Shown here in pieces: positions 34,497-45,157 of a stretch of DNA of 64,000 nt. Position numbers and translations under genes: made by a program. Under the pieces are notes generated by a model. That model worked only from the letters and a program-made list of their open reading frames with translations, searched no databases and was not told where the DNA came from. This stretch comes from Ectobius pallidus (taxonomy: Eukaryota > Arthropoda > Insecta > Blattodea > Ectobiidae), in the NCBI GenBank assembly GCA_964059195.1, contig CAXKWD010000001.1, forward strand, positions 155,112,532 through 155,176,531. The letters run 5' to 3'. The stretch's first letter is position 1; every line of letters begins with the position of its first letter.

Positions 34497-34600
34497 ATCC
34501 CTGAGGATGGAGGCAGCGTGCGCCTCTAAACGTCAGAGACAATAGATTTTAAAATCTGGCTGTCAACCCGAGCCAGGAAAATCTGAAATCATACAAAGAC
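34497..34600 (+). mobile_element. Third hammerhead-like terminal motif
   Basis: CTGAGGA (34501-34507) is followed by a perfect GAGGC/GCCTC stem (34510-34514 with 34522-34526), then TAAA where a hammerhead has GAAA, then ACGTCAGAGACAA. The same start-stem-AAAC order occurs at 8.9 kb and 30.3 kb. Only one arm is present here. It is likely a solo terminal scrap of a Penelope-like or related element. Confidence 0.35.
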
Positions 34601-35099
34601 TAATATCCTTTAGAAACAATACAATATTAAGGATATGCTTCCTTTTTTCCTGACATATTTTAATATTTAAATTTGGAAATGGATCATTTATATAAACTCT
34701 CTTTCGTTTAAAAGATCATTTATGAATTTCCTATTTTATTAATAATTTTTTTATAAATTTCGCATCGCATTAAACAACTTTCTTTGACATGGTTTGTCCT
34801 AAAATAAAATATAATAATTTGGCATATGAATTAACGCATTTTGACAAAAATAACATTCTTACCATGGTAATAATTTAGGATCCCATTTCTCAAAAAAGTG
34901 AGCGTGTGGGTAAATTTATTTTTTAATAAATTCGTGATTCGTTCTTTAAAAACAAATAGGCTTGCCGAGAAATACTCAGAGATTTTCTAACGCATTCACT
35001 TACTTACAATTGGTTGAAGAAAATATTGAAAACACTTTAACTTAGCAAAAAAAAAAAAAAAAAATGAACAATCTAAATACAAATTTTAGATGTGCATTA
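34601..35099. other. No recognisable gene or repeat
   Basis: A+T-rich DNA with an A run at 35047-35064. Nothing else seen. Confidence 0.35.
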
Positions 35100-35345
35100 C
35101 CATCTATCTCCCCCGGTACCTCCTCGGATTTTTTTGAAGTAGGAAGGTCTGGAACGGAGTATACCCAGACAAACTGAGAGCTACTTGATAGAGAAGTAGC
35201 GGCTCCGGTCACGGAGTTAACGGTTAACGGAGTTAACGGTCGTGGGTCTTGGCATGCTGACCACATGTCTCCCAATCTTGCCGTCTGCCTATGGCAGCGG
35301 TCAGATGGTAGGCCTAATCCCTTCGGGGATGCAGAGCCACAGAAT
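35100..35345 (+). repeat. Interspersed repeat B, copy 2
   Basis: It shares AGGTCTGGAACGGAGTATAC, GAGCTACTTGATAGAGAAG, GGCATGCTGACCACATG, GCGGTCAGATGGTAGGCC and TTCGGGGATGCAGAGCCAC with copy 1 (17.5 kb) in the same order. A local tandem of GGAGTTAACGGTTAACG (35214-35240) is private to this copy. Confidence 0.7.
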
Positions 35346-35689
35346 TTAATTTTTGTTATTACCACCTATCCGCTTCTTCACAATGTATTCCAATTAAACA
35401 ATAACTTTGCACACAGAGCGCTGAGATGGTACATGCGTTTCATGATACCACCATGTTTGAGCTGCCCATAGATCCTCAAGATCGCGCGATGAGGTGTGAG
35501 TTGGAACAATTCCCTGACACTTCAGTTTTACCAAGTGATATAAAATTAAACAGAATGTGAGGAAATCTATGTTAGGCCGAACTTGGTCCAGACTTCACAG
35601 GGCATCGGTGTGTGCATATTGTATTATTGTATCGATAAAATTTGCTTAGGAAAATGGTAGGGGAAAAGGTAAAACGTTTAAATTGATTA
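35346..35689. other. No recognisable gene or repeat
   Basis: Nothing seen. Confidence 0.3.
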
Positions 35690-36250
35690 AAAAATTTTAA
35701 GGATAATTTCTGTCACAGACTCCAGAATGTATTGATAGAGGGCAAGGTATTTTATGACCATAAAATAGTTGCAAAATAAAAAATGCATTTCTGACCTAAA
35801 AATAGTGAAAAAATGACACGAAATTTTAAAAATGACAACAAATTTTCCATTATTACTTATATATTTTTTTAAGCAATGAATTGCGAAACGCAATTTAACG
35901 GATGACAATGCGTTATATATGAATTTACAATATAAAACACACTTATTTTATTACTAAGAAAGTAAGTAAATCTATACTACTTGGACACACTTAGAGAAAA
36001 AAGAAATCTTTCTGAACTGGCATGCCCATCAAATTGCCCATAGCAAATATGTGCCGTTTGAAAAGAAAGAAAAAATAATTCTTTCTTGCTACAAGACAAA
36101 GTGCTATGGTGTTTACAATAAACCCCAATGACCTAAATATGCCAAAAATTACCTAAAAATGCAGAAAATGACACAAATAATGCCAAAAAACGACCTACCT
36201 CTTGAAAATGACGAAAATGCAAAATAAAGCAAAAAATGTCAAAACAAATT
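35690..36250. repeat. A-rich degenerate AAAATGAC / AAAATGCC words
   Basis: Words such as AAAAATGAC, AAAATGCC and AAAATGCA recur about 15 times, most densely at 35800-35850 and 36125-36245. This could be the subterminal region of an old hAT-type element, whose ends often carry such words, or simple degenerate repeat. No ends were found. Confidence 0.35.
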
Positions 36251-37304
36251 GCCCTTATGTAATCAATTATTTCACGATACACATTTATATATATTCGAGC
36301 TATCTTTTAACTTCCATATAAAAAAGATGCAAAATCATCAAATGCCTTGTCCTAATAATAAGTATAGGTGTTTTGTAGTGGATAATCATGGTGTCGTCCA
36401 TGCGTCTGAGTAGTCTACAAACATGACTTACAAGGTGTACTTTATTATCAGAATTGTCGCTACACGCTATTTCCTGTAATTGCACAGAATATACACATGT
36501 ACGTGTTGGTAATGCAATATAGATGATCACATAGTCCCGCCTACTTGACTACTTTGTCAGGTAAATTATTTCCTCCCTTTCATTGTAATATGTATGGGTT
36601 GTGCCTAGATCTTCACAAAGCACTGTAATTCAAAGCGCCTAAATCAAAATAGTACACATCAAACAACACAGTGAGCACAGAGGAATAATTCACAGTTACT
36701 CAATTTCCGTAATTGTTTATGAAGGGCATTCCAGAATTGTTTTAATAAATAACAGCACAAACGTGTTTCATTGGACGACAATTTCACGAGCACATTCGAA
36801 TATAGTGTGAATGGAATAATCAGAATAGGTTAGCTGTAATAAAATATATGATGTAGCAAGTAATGAAAACATTGGATAAAAATTGTTTGCTAAGTTATTG
36901 ATTATTCTATTACAACTATGTAGGCCTATTATAAGGATTTTATTGTCTTCTTGCTTTATAATCTTATTGTTCTATTACAATTTATTAAATTGTAATTAAT
37001 GTATTATTTACTTAATGCATCTCTCATTTCATTTCACGGTTCTCTCGTTTTATTTAATTGTATTTTGTTTCAAATTTTTTTGAATGCGTTCCACTTCCTT
37101 TAGGCTAACTTTTTGCAATTTGTAATAGCCTACATTAAAAGCCTGCCATGTAATTCTATTGCTGGGTAAACTTTAAATAATACAATTAAGAAATATACTA
37201 AACTATTAGTTACATTCGCGAGAATTTTGAGATGTGAATAATTTAATAAACCGTATTCATAAAATAAAACTTCCAAATACACACACTGTAATATAATATA
37301 ATGA
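36251..37304. other. No recognisable gene or repeat
   Basis: A+T-rich DNA; a TAGGCCTA octamer is at 36921. Confidence 0.35.
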
Positions 37305-37325
37305 TATACATATATATATATAGAA

Positions 37326-37364
<39 letters not shown>
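37305..37364. repeat. (AT)n then (AG)n microsatellites
   Basis: A short TA array (37305-37321) followed by a GA array (37329-37361). Confidence 0.95.
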
Positions 37365-37730
37365 GAAGAGTTCAGGGATAAAGAAAAAAGTATATGAACA
37401 TAGATTCAAATACAACCATTAACCACATACTTAGCGACGAATTCTCTAGATCCAGTATAAACAAAGTTATGGGTGTATGCCGTTTATAGCAATTACAGTA
37501 ATCAGTGCTTTCAGAAGATATTAAAATAAGAGATGAGTCATTACCCGACATTGAATGAGCATTTTAAAATAAAACATTCGAATTCGAACTAAGGACTTTG
37601 CACCAGAGAGACAAAGAGACAAAGAGAGTGACTCTGGTCGATATTAGAAGCATCAGTCTTGCTCTCACATTGACACACAATTTATCTTTGCAGACGACAC
37701 TGTAATTTAACTCGAGTACCAACTTGTGTA

Positions 37731-37757
37731 CAGTCGGTTAAAATATTAAGACACTTG
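37731..37757 (+). mobile_element. Solo Tc1-like terminal motif
   Basis: TACAGTCGGTTAAAATATTA (37731 onward), followed by AGACA, resembles the end of Tc1-type transposons (TA then CAGT...). No inverted partner was found in the window, so this may be a scrap or a coincidence. Confidence 0.3.
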
Positions 37758-37984
37758 AGCACTGTGATGAATGATACGTTGAGACTTGATGCGCTGCACG
37801 GAGTCTGTGTTACTTTCTCCATTTACAATTTGCTTTCCACTCTTTGCTCTTTCTCATCTCCTGCTCGTGTTTTGTTACCCCCTTAGTATCTACCTTTCAT
37901 TTCATCCTGCCTCCCTACGTGTCATTCTGATTCTCTCCTAACCTCACATTTTACCTCTCGCCTTCCACATACTGTTCTTATCTT

Positions 37985-37985
37985 T

Positions 37986-38046
<61 letters not shown>
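37985..38046. repeat. (TTA)n microsatellite
   Basis: About 20 TTA units ending a few bases before the MITE at 38052. Confidence 0.95.
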
Positions 38047-38048
<2 letters not shown>

Positions 38049-38051
38049 TGT

Positions 38052-38590
38052 TATACAGAGTGTTAATTAATAACACCGAAATATTTTACCTGTGTATTGA
38101 GGGAACATAGACGAGAAACTTTTATTAGGAGACTTTTGCTCTATGGATTAAATTTTTCCTTTTACAGCATAAAATCTCCCAGGGCATGGATGCCACTGAC
38201 TTCTAACATTTGAAAAAATGCAAAACAAAGGAACTTCGTTGTTAACACTGGAGAATGAATAAAAAAACTAATGCAGTGGAGGTCAGTCATGCGATGAGTC
38301 TGTAAATTTTTCAGATTATGGAAACTCTACATTATGATATAGCTGCTGATGAATGATTAAGAATCAGGTTTTTATCGATCACTAAGAAGGCATGAAGTCA
38401 ATTCAATGAATATATTTATCCTATTTCGCTTCATTATTGACTTATGAGCATCAAATTGTAATGACTTTAATGCCCTGTAGCATACAAATTTTATGTCATA
38501 GAGCAAAAATCTTCTGATAAAAGTTGCTTGTCTATGTCCCCTCTATACACAGGTAAAATATTTCAGTGTTATTCATTAACACTCTGTATA
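38052..38590. mobile_element. 539-bp MITE with about 90-bp inverted ends
   Basis: The left end TATACAGAGTGTTAAT and the right end (reverse complement) TATACAGAGTGTTAAT continue in near-identical inverted copies through AATATTTTACCTGTGTAT, ACATAGAC, ACTTTTAT and TTTTGCTCTATG, giving inverted repeats of about 90 bp. The flanks are TA/TATA, consistent with TA target duplication of the Tc1/mariner superfamily, though the A+T-rich site makes this uncertain. The interior has no coding frame. Confidence 0.9.
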
Positions 38591-39355
38591 TAGGTATATA
38601 AAACATAAACGTATACACGTACAATTCAATGGGCCCTAAAACCCGCACAGTTACTTTTTTCATGCAACCTTTCAAGTATATATTATTCAAAGAGCTTTAA
38701 AGAGTATTTTTTCTTGTGGGTTTGATGTCCAATACAATCTTGTCATACTGTACAACCACAATGAGAACTGGAACACAGGCTTGTTTAAGTGACTACTATT
38801 AACATGTAGACATTTTGAAACAAAGAAGAACTTGAACGGTATTACATTATATTTATCTCTAAAGAACCTCGCTGGAAATGGATGTATAATAATAAAAAAT
38901 GGAGCAAAAATAAACTTAGTTTCCGTGTTCAGAAGTTTTAATTTTCCTCTTTCAAACACATATTAATAGCTATCACTTTTATTTTTATTTTACAAAGTCG
39001 TAATCTTCTTAGCAAACTTCTACAGCACAAAGTTTATGCCTTAATAAAACACTTCATAACCGTCTGTACTTTCAAGCTGCTCTACCTCAGTTATATTTGG
39101 AGTGGTTTCACAAAAACAGACTAATGTGTGCAATAAGACATAAAGACGAATTAGTGACGGAAAGTATGAAGTATTAGTTTAAGGTATTAAGTGGTGTTAG
39201 GTAGGTATTATGAAGGTATTATTTTTGGAAGACATGTTTTGAAAATAGTGTTATAATAGTAACATTATTTGGAATTTAACTTAGTTATCAAAAACTGGTG
39301 TCATGATTATTTTTCCTAAACTGCTATAAGTTATTACTTATTGGATCACCTAACG
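38591..39355. other. No recognisable gene or repeat
   Basis: A+T-rich DNA. A 90-codon minus-strand frame (38687-38959) is not recognised. Confidence 0.35.
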
Positions 39356-39430
39356 CAGGGGTTCTCAAACTTCCTTTATTCGAGGACCCCTTTAATTATT
39401 AATGTTGTCACTGCGGACCCCTAAAAAATG
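39356..39430 (+). mobile_element. hAT-type 5' terminus, partner not found
   Basis: CAGGGGTTCTCAAACTTCC at 39356 is followed by GAGGACCCCTTT and GCGGACCCCTA. The start CAGNGGTTCTCAAACTT and the 'gaccccc' continuation match the terminal sequence of a widespread group of hAT transposons. I found no matching right end, so it is either a broken copy or the right end is too worn. Confidence 0.55.
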
Positions 39431-40359
39431 ACCCTTTACTATTTTTACTAATTTTGTAGTAATAACCATTTGAAATATATTTAATTCCAAACGAAAAGCT
39501 ATAGGATAGAAAAAGAAAGCAGTCTTTTTGTTTTGATACATTTTTTTTATTTCTAACATTGAACTCAATTGCAAAACGACAGGACTCTTAGTATTAATTA
39601 TAAAAAAATTACCAATGTAACAGTTATATAGTAAAATCCCACCAATTTCAGTGAGAAGGATGGTGTTGTTTTTGCTTAATGTATAATTTCCACAAGCTTT
39701 AAATTAATAACACAATACATTATACATTTAATCATATTATGTATAAGCAATATAATATATTATGTTCTTCAGTGTTTCTCTATGTGATATCAAAATTATG
39801 GAGACTGTATTTCCTGCCTTTTATTTACTTCATCTGAAAGTTCGGTTATATTTGCACTTTTTCGGTTATGCATAAGTCTAGAATTTATACAATTTTCCAA
39901 ATTTGAATATTTGTATTGTCGCTCATTATTTACTTCTATGACTAATGGCAAATACTCCACCGCTTTTCTGGCATTGTTTACACTCTACACGTCCTTCTCC
40001 CCCTGCTGCTTAATAAGGGAAATTTCTTCTCATAATTTCCTTCCCCAGCGCTGTGACATTGCGTTTGTTGAAACTGCACCACACCGCAGCAGTTGATGCA
40101 GAGTCTCAAAACAAACGAATAAGAAGCTTCGCTATGTTTGCTCGGAATTAAACATTCAACTGTTTGTTCTCAGCAGGTAGAAGTTTGCTCTAGCAATCGG
40201 GAAATGCGCTCGTGCAGGAGATTCGTAGGAAGAACATGTCGCACTAGAGCTATTCTGCATAGGTGACATCATTTGATGGAATCAATACTTAGTACTCTAC
40301 AAAATTATTATACAGTGCATTTATAAAACCTGATGTGAAACACTTGAATTAACCCCAGT
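39431..40359. other. No recognisable gene; possible interior of the hAT remnant
   Basis: If the terminus at 39356 belongs to a long element, this stretch would be its interior. I see no transposase motif. A 61-codon plus-strand frame at 39911-40096 is not recognised. Confidence 0.25.
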
Positions 40360-41079
40360 CAACCATCGATATAATGCCCCTCTTTACAGTGCCACCCTCG
40401 TACTGTGCCAATAAATGCAAGTGAACGGATCGTCTCCCATTTAAAACACATAAGAAACCTCGTTACTGTGCCAATTCTTTTAGTGCCAGTGAATATAAGA
40501 CAAGATTTTTAGAAAATATAGCTTGCAGTGGTTTCTTTTCGGTTGCAACATTCTTTTAAAACTGGCGTGAATGTTCGGAAGATTATTTAACAAACATACT
40601 GTACTATTTCCAAGAAGTGAGTGGTCCCCCTGCCACTAACTGTAAACGTAGTCATTTGAGAAAGGTTGTAAATGTAGTGCAGTGGAATGAGGAAGCTATG
40701 TTAAGAAGTCGGACAGACAACCTGCATTAGGGTGGAGCAGGTAGAAAAAGCCCTTCAAACAATGAGACATTCCAAACTTTCTCTTCTTTTATTTACTCCA
40801 GTGTCCATTCAGCTGCTAAACACTACATTATAGTTGCTCGTAAGATTGTTAAAATGAAGAAGCTGTTGTGAAATGAGAAGTTTGTGAATGCAGTGAAAGA
40901 TTTCCAAAGTCTAGCCAACAGGCTATTGAATCACATTTTTCAGTACTGTGGGGAAAAACTGTTAGTCAGAGATGCATAGGCAATATTGTATTCTGCCATT
41001 TTATTTTAAAAATTAAATTTCGTTTTAGGGCCACCCTCGCTTTGTGCCACTAAATGTGGTTTCATTATATCGAGGGTTG
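40360..41079. mobile_element. pogo/Tigger-like element
   Basis: Ends are inverted: left CAACCATCGATATAATG (40360), right (reverse complement) CAACCCTCGATATAATG (ending 41079). Ends of the form 'ACCCTCGATATAA' are typical of pogo/Tigger-like elements. A direct subterminal repeat, GCCACCCTCG followed by TGTGCCA, occurs near both ends (about 40391 and 41031). Near 40906-40985 a reading SQQAIESHFSVLWGKTVSQR resembles the CENP-B-type helix-turn-helix of pogo transposases, but this is a short tentative match. A TA duplication is not clearly preserved. Confidence 0.6.
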
Positions 41080-41670
41080 TACTCTGTGCAGCCTAAGTAT
41101 GCATGTCGCAAATTTCTCGTTTTCATTATGATATAGACGTGGTCGCATTCCACGATTATGCATGCAGTTGTCTCAGTCTCAAGCAAAATTACGTTGTTTC
41201 GGAGAGTAGTACCTAAGAATTAAGTCTATACGAGAAATATTTAGCTGAAGACATCGCGCTAGAGAATTCTTGATTACTCTTGATTATTAGTCAATAATAT
41301 ATGCTTAATGGGTGTTTGTGAGTATTTATGTTGGTTTTCACGCGAGGACACTGCCGAAATGTAGTGAATTTCCGCCAAATTTTGCTGAAGTATAATGTAC
41401 CAACTCATAAAAGTAAGAATTCATAGTAAAATACGTTTATATGAAATTAACTAAACACACATGGATAACCGGACGAGTTTTAGAAAATAAAAGTGCAAAA
41501 TTGTAAAACCAATGAAAAATATTAATTTTCTAATGATAGGCAGTGAATAATTTATAACTGACCGTGAATAATTAAAATTTAGATTACTTAATTTTTTCAT
41601 CCATTTCTCGTTAATGCTATCTTGTGGAAACCCGAATTTCCTGCACCCAGTGCCGGCAACATAACCTACC
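41080..41670. other. No recognisable gene or repeat
   Basis: A+T-rich DNA; nothing seen. Confidence 0.35.
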
Positions 41671-41675
41671 TGCGT

Positions 41676-41709
41676 CTTTCTTCTTCTTCTTCTTCTTCTT
41701 CTTCTTCTG
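41676..41709. repeat. (CTT)n microsatellite
   Basis: Eleven CTT/TTC units; the poly-Phe frame over it is an artefact. Confidence 0.95.
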
Positions 41710-42855
41710 GGTTTTTATATCAAACCTTCTAATACGTTTAACTGTTGATACGTACATTATTGCAGACATGGAATATAATCATACTTGCAAGTTGAATTTT
41801 ACCATTTCAATCTTATCTGGATCTTTAATTACTTTTAACTATTATATTGACTTACGATTTAATTCATCCAGCACCTAAATTTGGTGAGTCTAGTGCACCT
41901 GTGCTGAAGTAATCGATGTATCGATCGCCACTGAGATTAAAATAGCCAATATATTTTAAGGTTGGCACCCTTACAACTTTACGACCATCTTGAACAAATA
42001 TTAGATTTTATTATGTTTCATATAAGTAATAATTTTACCGCTCGCTATGTTATGCAATACTCGGGCAAGCCCTTTTTTTTTTTAAATTTCCCTCGTCTCT
42101 GTTATAGAGAAATTTCGGATCTATTATCGCAATATAATAAGTAAGAAACAGAAACCATATGCTCGATCGATTCGAGTGATTTTTTAGTCAAATATTTTAG
42201 ATTAATATTCTCATTATTATAGTTATTATTAATGTTGTCATTGAATTTGCCGTTAATATTATTATCACTAGCAATAATACTGCATTGCTGCTAATGCACC
42301 ATGTTTGTAGTTGAATGCTCACTAGACGTCCTCGCACTTTGCATCTGATTGGGAGCTCTTTCAACCGGTAATAACATTTCCACTGCTGCCAACTGAAATC
42401 AAATTACCTCATCATCACATACGACGCACGCTTTCTGCGAATAAATTTCTCTCTGTGTCATAACATGACTTGGTAATTCGGCCTGGATATGATAGTCTAC
42501 TTTTTCATTACTTCTTGGCTGTTGTGTGAAAGAAACTTTTCTAGAATTATAACCTGAAGCCCATTTAATATAATTACAATAGTAAATTTTATGAAAATTT
42601 ATTGTCTGATCAGAAATAGCATTTATTTATAACATCCCTATTCAGCATGCGCCGTATTCTAGTTAATGCTTCTAACGTTCAGCAAACGCACAGAGTTCAT
42701 CGTTGCCAAACGTTATTCCGCTTCAGTTGAATGTTATACTGCAGGCAACTATAAAATGGTACCGGTACGGTTCTTTTTAAGTATTTTCAAAGAAGAAAAT
42801 ACCTTAATTTACGTGAGGAATGTATAATATAATGTTTATTAATATAATTATAACA
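41710..42855. other. No recognisable gene or repeat
   Basis: A+T-rich DNA; nothing seen. Confidence 0.35.
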
Positions 42856-42857
42856 TT

Positions 42858-42905
42858 CGCCTTCCATGCCGATGCTCTACCTACTGAGTTAAGGCATTCG
42901 AGATG
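42858..42905 (-). mobile_element. tRNA-like fragment with canonical A box
   Basis: The minus strand reads GCCTTAACTCAGTAGGTAGA followed by GCATCGGCATGGAAGGC. 'AACTCAGTAGGTAGAGCATC' is very close to the D-arm/A-box of genuine tRNAs, and a D-stem and part of an anticodon stem are present. The 3' half with the B box is missing; A+T-rich sequence follows directly. It is a broken tRNA or the truncated head of a SINE from a different tRNA than the other SINEs here. Confidence 0.5.
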
Positions 42906-43143
42906 TGGGTCTAACTGGAAAACTTCACAAGAAAAATGATTCGTTAGGGCATGATCTGAACAAGAATTTGCGAATTTCTGCACACATTTATATTACAGTA
43001 GAAAAAACTGCCTTTTAAAATTATTGCTATGTTACATTTTTTTACGATTACCATAATTAAGTAAAACGATGGCCAGAAACGAATAGGCCTAATTATAATC
43101 CTCTAGTCTGTGCGCATTTTTTCTTCAAGAGAAGTTCTTCTCT
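42906..43143. other. No recognisable gene or repeat
   Basis: Nothing seen beyond a TAGGCCTA octamer at 43084. Confidence 0.3.
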
Positions 43144-43287
43144 AGTCCGTCCATTCTAAGAAAGAAACCTGAAATAAACAAAAACCAGTATATCTGTCTC
43201 ACTCCTGTCATATCGAGTAATGTGCTAGAGTAAGACAGACATCTCGTTTTTGTTTACTTCAGGTTTCATTCATAGAATGGTCGGACT
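43144..43287. mobile_element. 144-bp hairpin MITE
   Basis: Arms of about 60 bp in inverted orientation: left AGTCCGTCCATTCTAAGAAA..., right (reverse complement) AGTCCGACCATTCTATGAAT..., both continuing through GAAACCTGAARTAAACAAAA and TCTGTCTYACTC. The loop is about 20 bp. No clear target duplication and no coding. The transcript would fold into one long hairpin. Confidence 0.85.
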
Positions 43288-44279
43288 TAAGTTATTATTT
43301 TTCTTTTACACTAAGGTGTTTGTCCTTAGAGGAAGAGATGGATTTTATGATTGTTAGGTATTAGCAGAAAAAGAGAAGTGGAAATTTTCCTGAAAGATTT
43401 ATTGTTTTTAATTAGGGCTCGGGAACAAGGATCAAATCTCACAAGCACTCATAGCTTGTACCATATAGGCCTACGCATCATTATGTTACGATCAACATTA
43501 TTATATTAGTAACTTCTTCTAGGATCCGTTTTCAATATTTTTAATATAGAAAGTCCTTTGCACTTGGCTGGTTTATAATTTTTGTACTTAGAGTTAAGGG
43601 CCATCATCCAATAGAATGATCCAATTAGGCCTTTTGTAAAGAGTGACTGCGAAATCAATGCATATTTTTGTGTCATATTGAAGAAGTTCTTATAAGTATT
43701 TTGGTATATTGAACCCTGGGTCGAAAATGCATTAACAGTGTATTGAACAATTATATATTGCAGTGCATATATTTCAATTAAGATGTTGTTTTATATTGTA
43801 CAAAACATTAAAGCTTTCACCACTTTATGTTTCAAAATTGTTCGCAATGCCACAATATATGTCTGTGCGTCTCACCACGAGCAAACGAACAAAATGTACA
43901 TGCAAAAGATAACGAAGACAGGGCTTCCTTAAACGAAACATTCAATTTCGATCTCAAGGGAAAAGTTTTTCACAGTAAAGTACATACCATGCTGCTGTTT
44001 GCGCGCTCAATCATAGAAGTTGCATGGGTGCTTAAATGCAAGGCACAATCTTTACAACATTTCCACCGTTTAAAGCAACGGTCCTAATTTTATTTTCAGT
44101 CAATACAGGACCGAAAAGATCCGTAATATTTATAAAAACGAGTATATGGAACATTTAGCGAAATGACATGCAGCATCATTCTGGTTACCACTCTAAACTT
44201 TTTCGTCGTAACCGTATGTTTTCACCGTAATATGCTTTCCTTAATATCTAGCCCAGAGTATGTCCTCTTACTCACCCGC
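43288..44279. other. No recognisable gene or repeat
   Basis: A+T-rich DNA. An 86-codon plus-strand frame (43827-44087) has no known motif. Confidence 0.35.
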
Positions 44280-44645
44280 TGGAATATATTTAACCTTGAT
44301 ATTTATACATCTGCCCGCCTCTAGATCCGAAGGTCACGGTTCGAATCAGAACCCCGAAGCGGTCGATGGATTTTTGAGTGCGTGAAAATCCTGGGCACGG
44401 AGTCCTCCGAGATGAACTTTAAGCTGGGGAGCCCGTGTCGGAGATTTAGGGCGGCACATAAAAGAACTCCAAGCCTAAATTTGAGCCTCTGGACAAAATT
44501 CCTCGTCCCTTTCACGTCCGAGTAATACCTTAGTTTCCGGGGGGGGGGGGGCTTGTCAGGCGATGGCTTACCACCTGTCACTCTAGCCTCCATCGGGAAA
44601 TAAGCAACAAAATTCCAATAGGTAACAGTCACCTCCACCTGGAGT
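44280..44645 (+). mobile_element. SINE-like repeat with pol III B box
   Basis: GAAGGTCACGGTTCGAATCA (44331-44350) is a good B-box context. Upstream GCCCGCCTCTAGA fits the middle of a tRNA-like head; the A box is worn. A G+C-rich body of about 280 bp follows, with GGAGTCCTCCGAG, a run of 13 G (44539-44551) and CGATGGCTTACCACC. It belongs to a different SINE family from those at 28.5/30.9/56.9 kb. No tail or duplication found. Confidence 0.5.
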
Positions 44646-45157
44646 ATCTGTGCTTCATCACTGGAAGCAATTTGAAATATGAATGTTTACATCTAAGAAT
44701 CCTTGCTACTCATAATATTCTCCACCTAAAGCCCAGAGTCATTTTATTTTATGTAACACTAGCTGAAAAGGCCCGGCGTCGCCCGGGCTTTGTATTTTGT
44801 AATTTGAAATTAACCTATGGAGGACTTTCGATGTTGAAACTCTAGGTCCTGATATAATAATGTATGTAGAATTCGAAATGAGGAAGAACAACATATGGCA
44901 CTCAGACTATTACCTCAGAAAACGCTAGATATAGCTTTTTATGGCTCATAGAGGATGTCGAATGCTGCATTCCGTTGCTTCTACACATCATGACTGGGAG
45001 GGGTTGAAATAAGAAGAAACATAAATTACATAAGATTGTACTGACTTGACGGAAAATTTTATTTCTCATTCTCATGTTACCATACAACCGTTTCGGGCCT
45101 GAAATAAAATAGAAATGCAGTATCACTTTCATACTTTCCTCCCCTAAAACCCGGGAC

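Noticed and set aside
37684..37715. Reverse-transcriptase catalytic motif (reading FIFADDTVI)
   Set aside because: Only about 10 residues fit, with stops on both sides and no other RT motif nearby.
41624..41878. 84-codon frame with poly-Phe
   Set aside because: Created by the (CTT)n tract.
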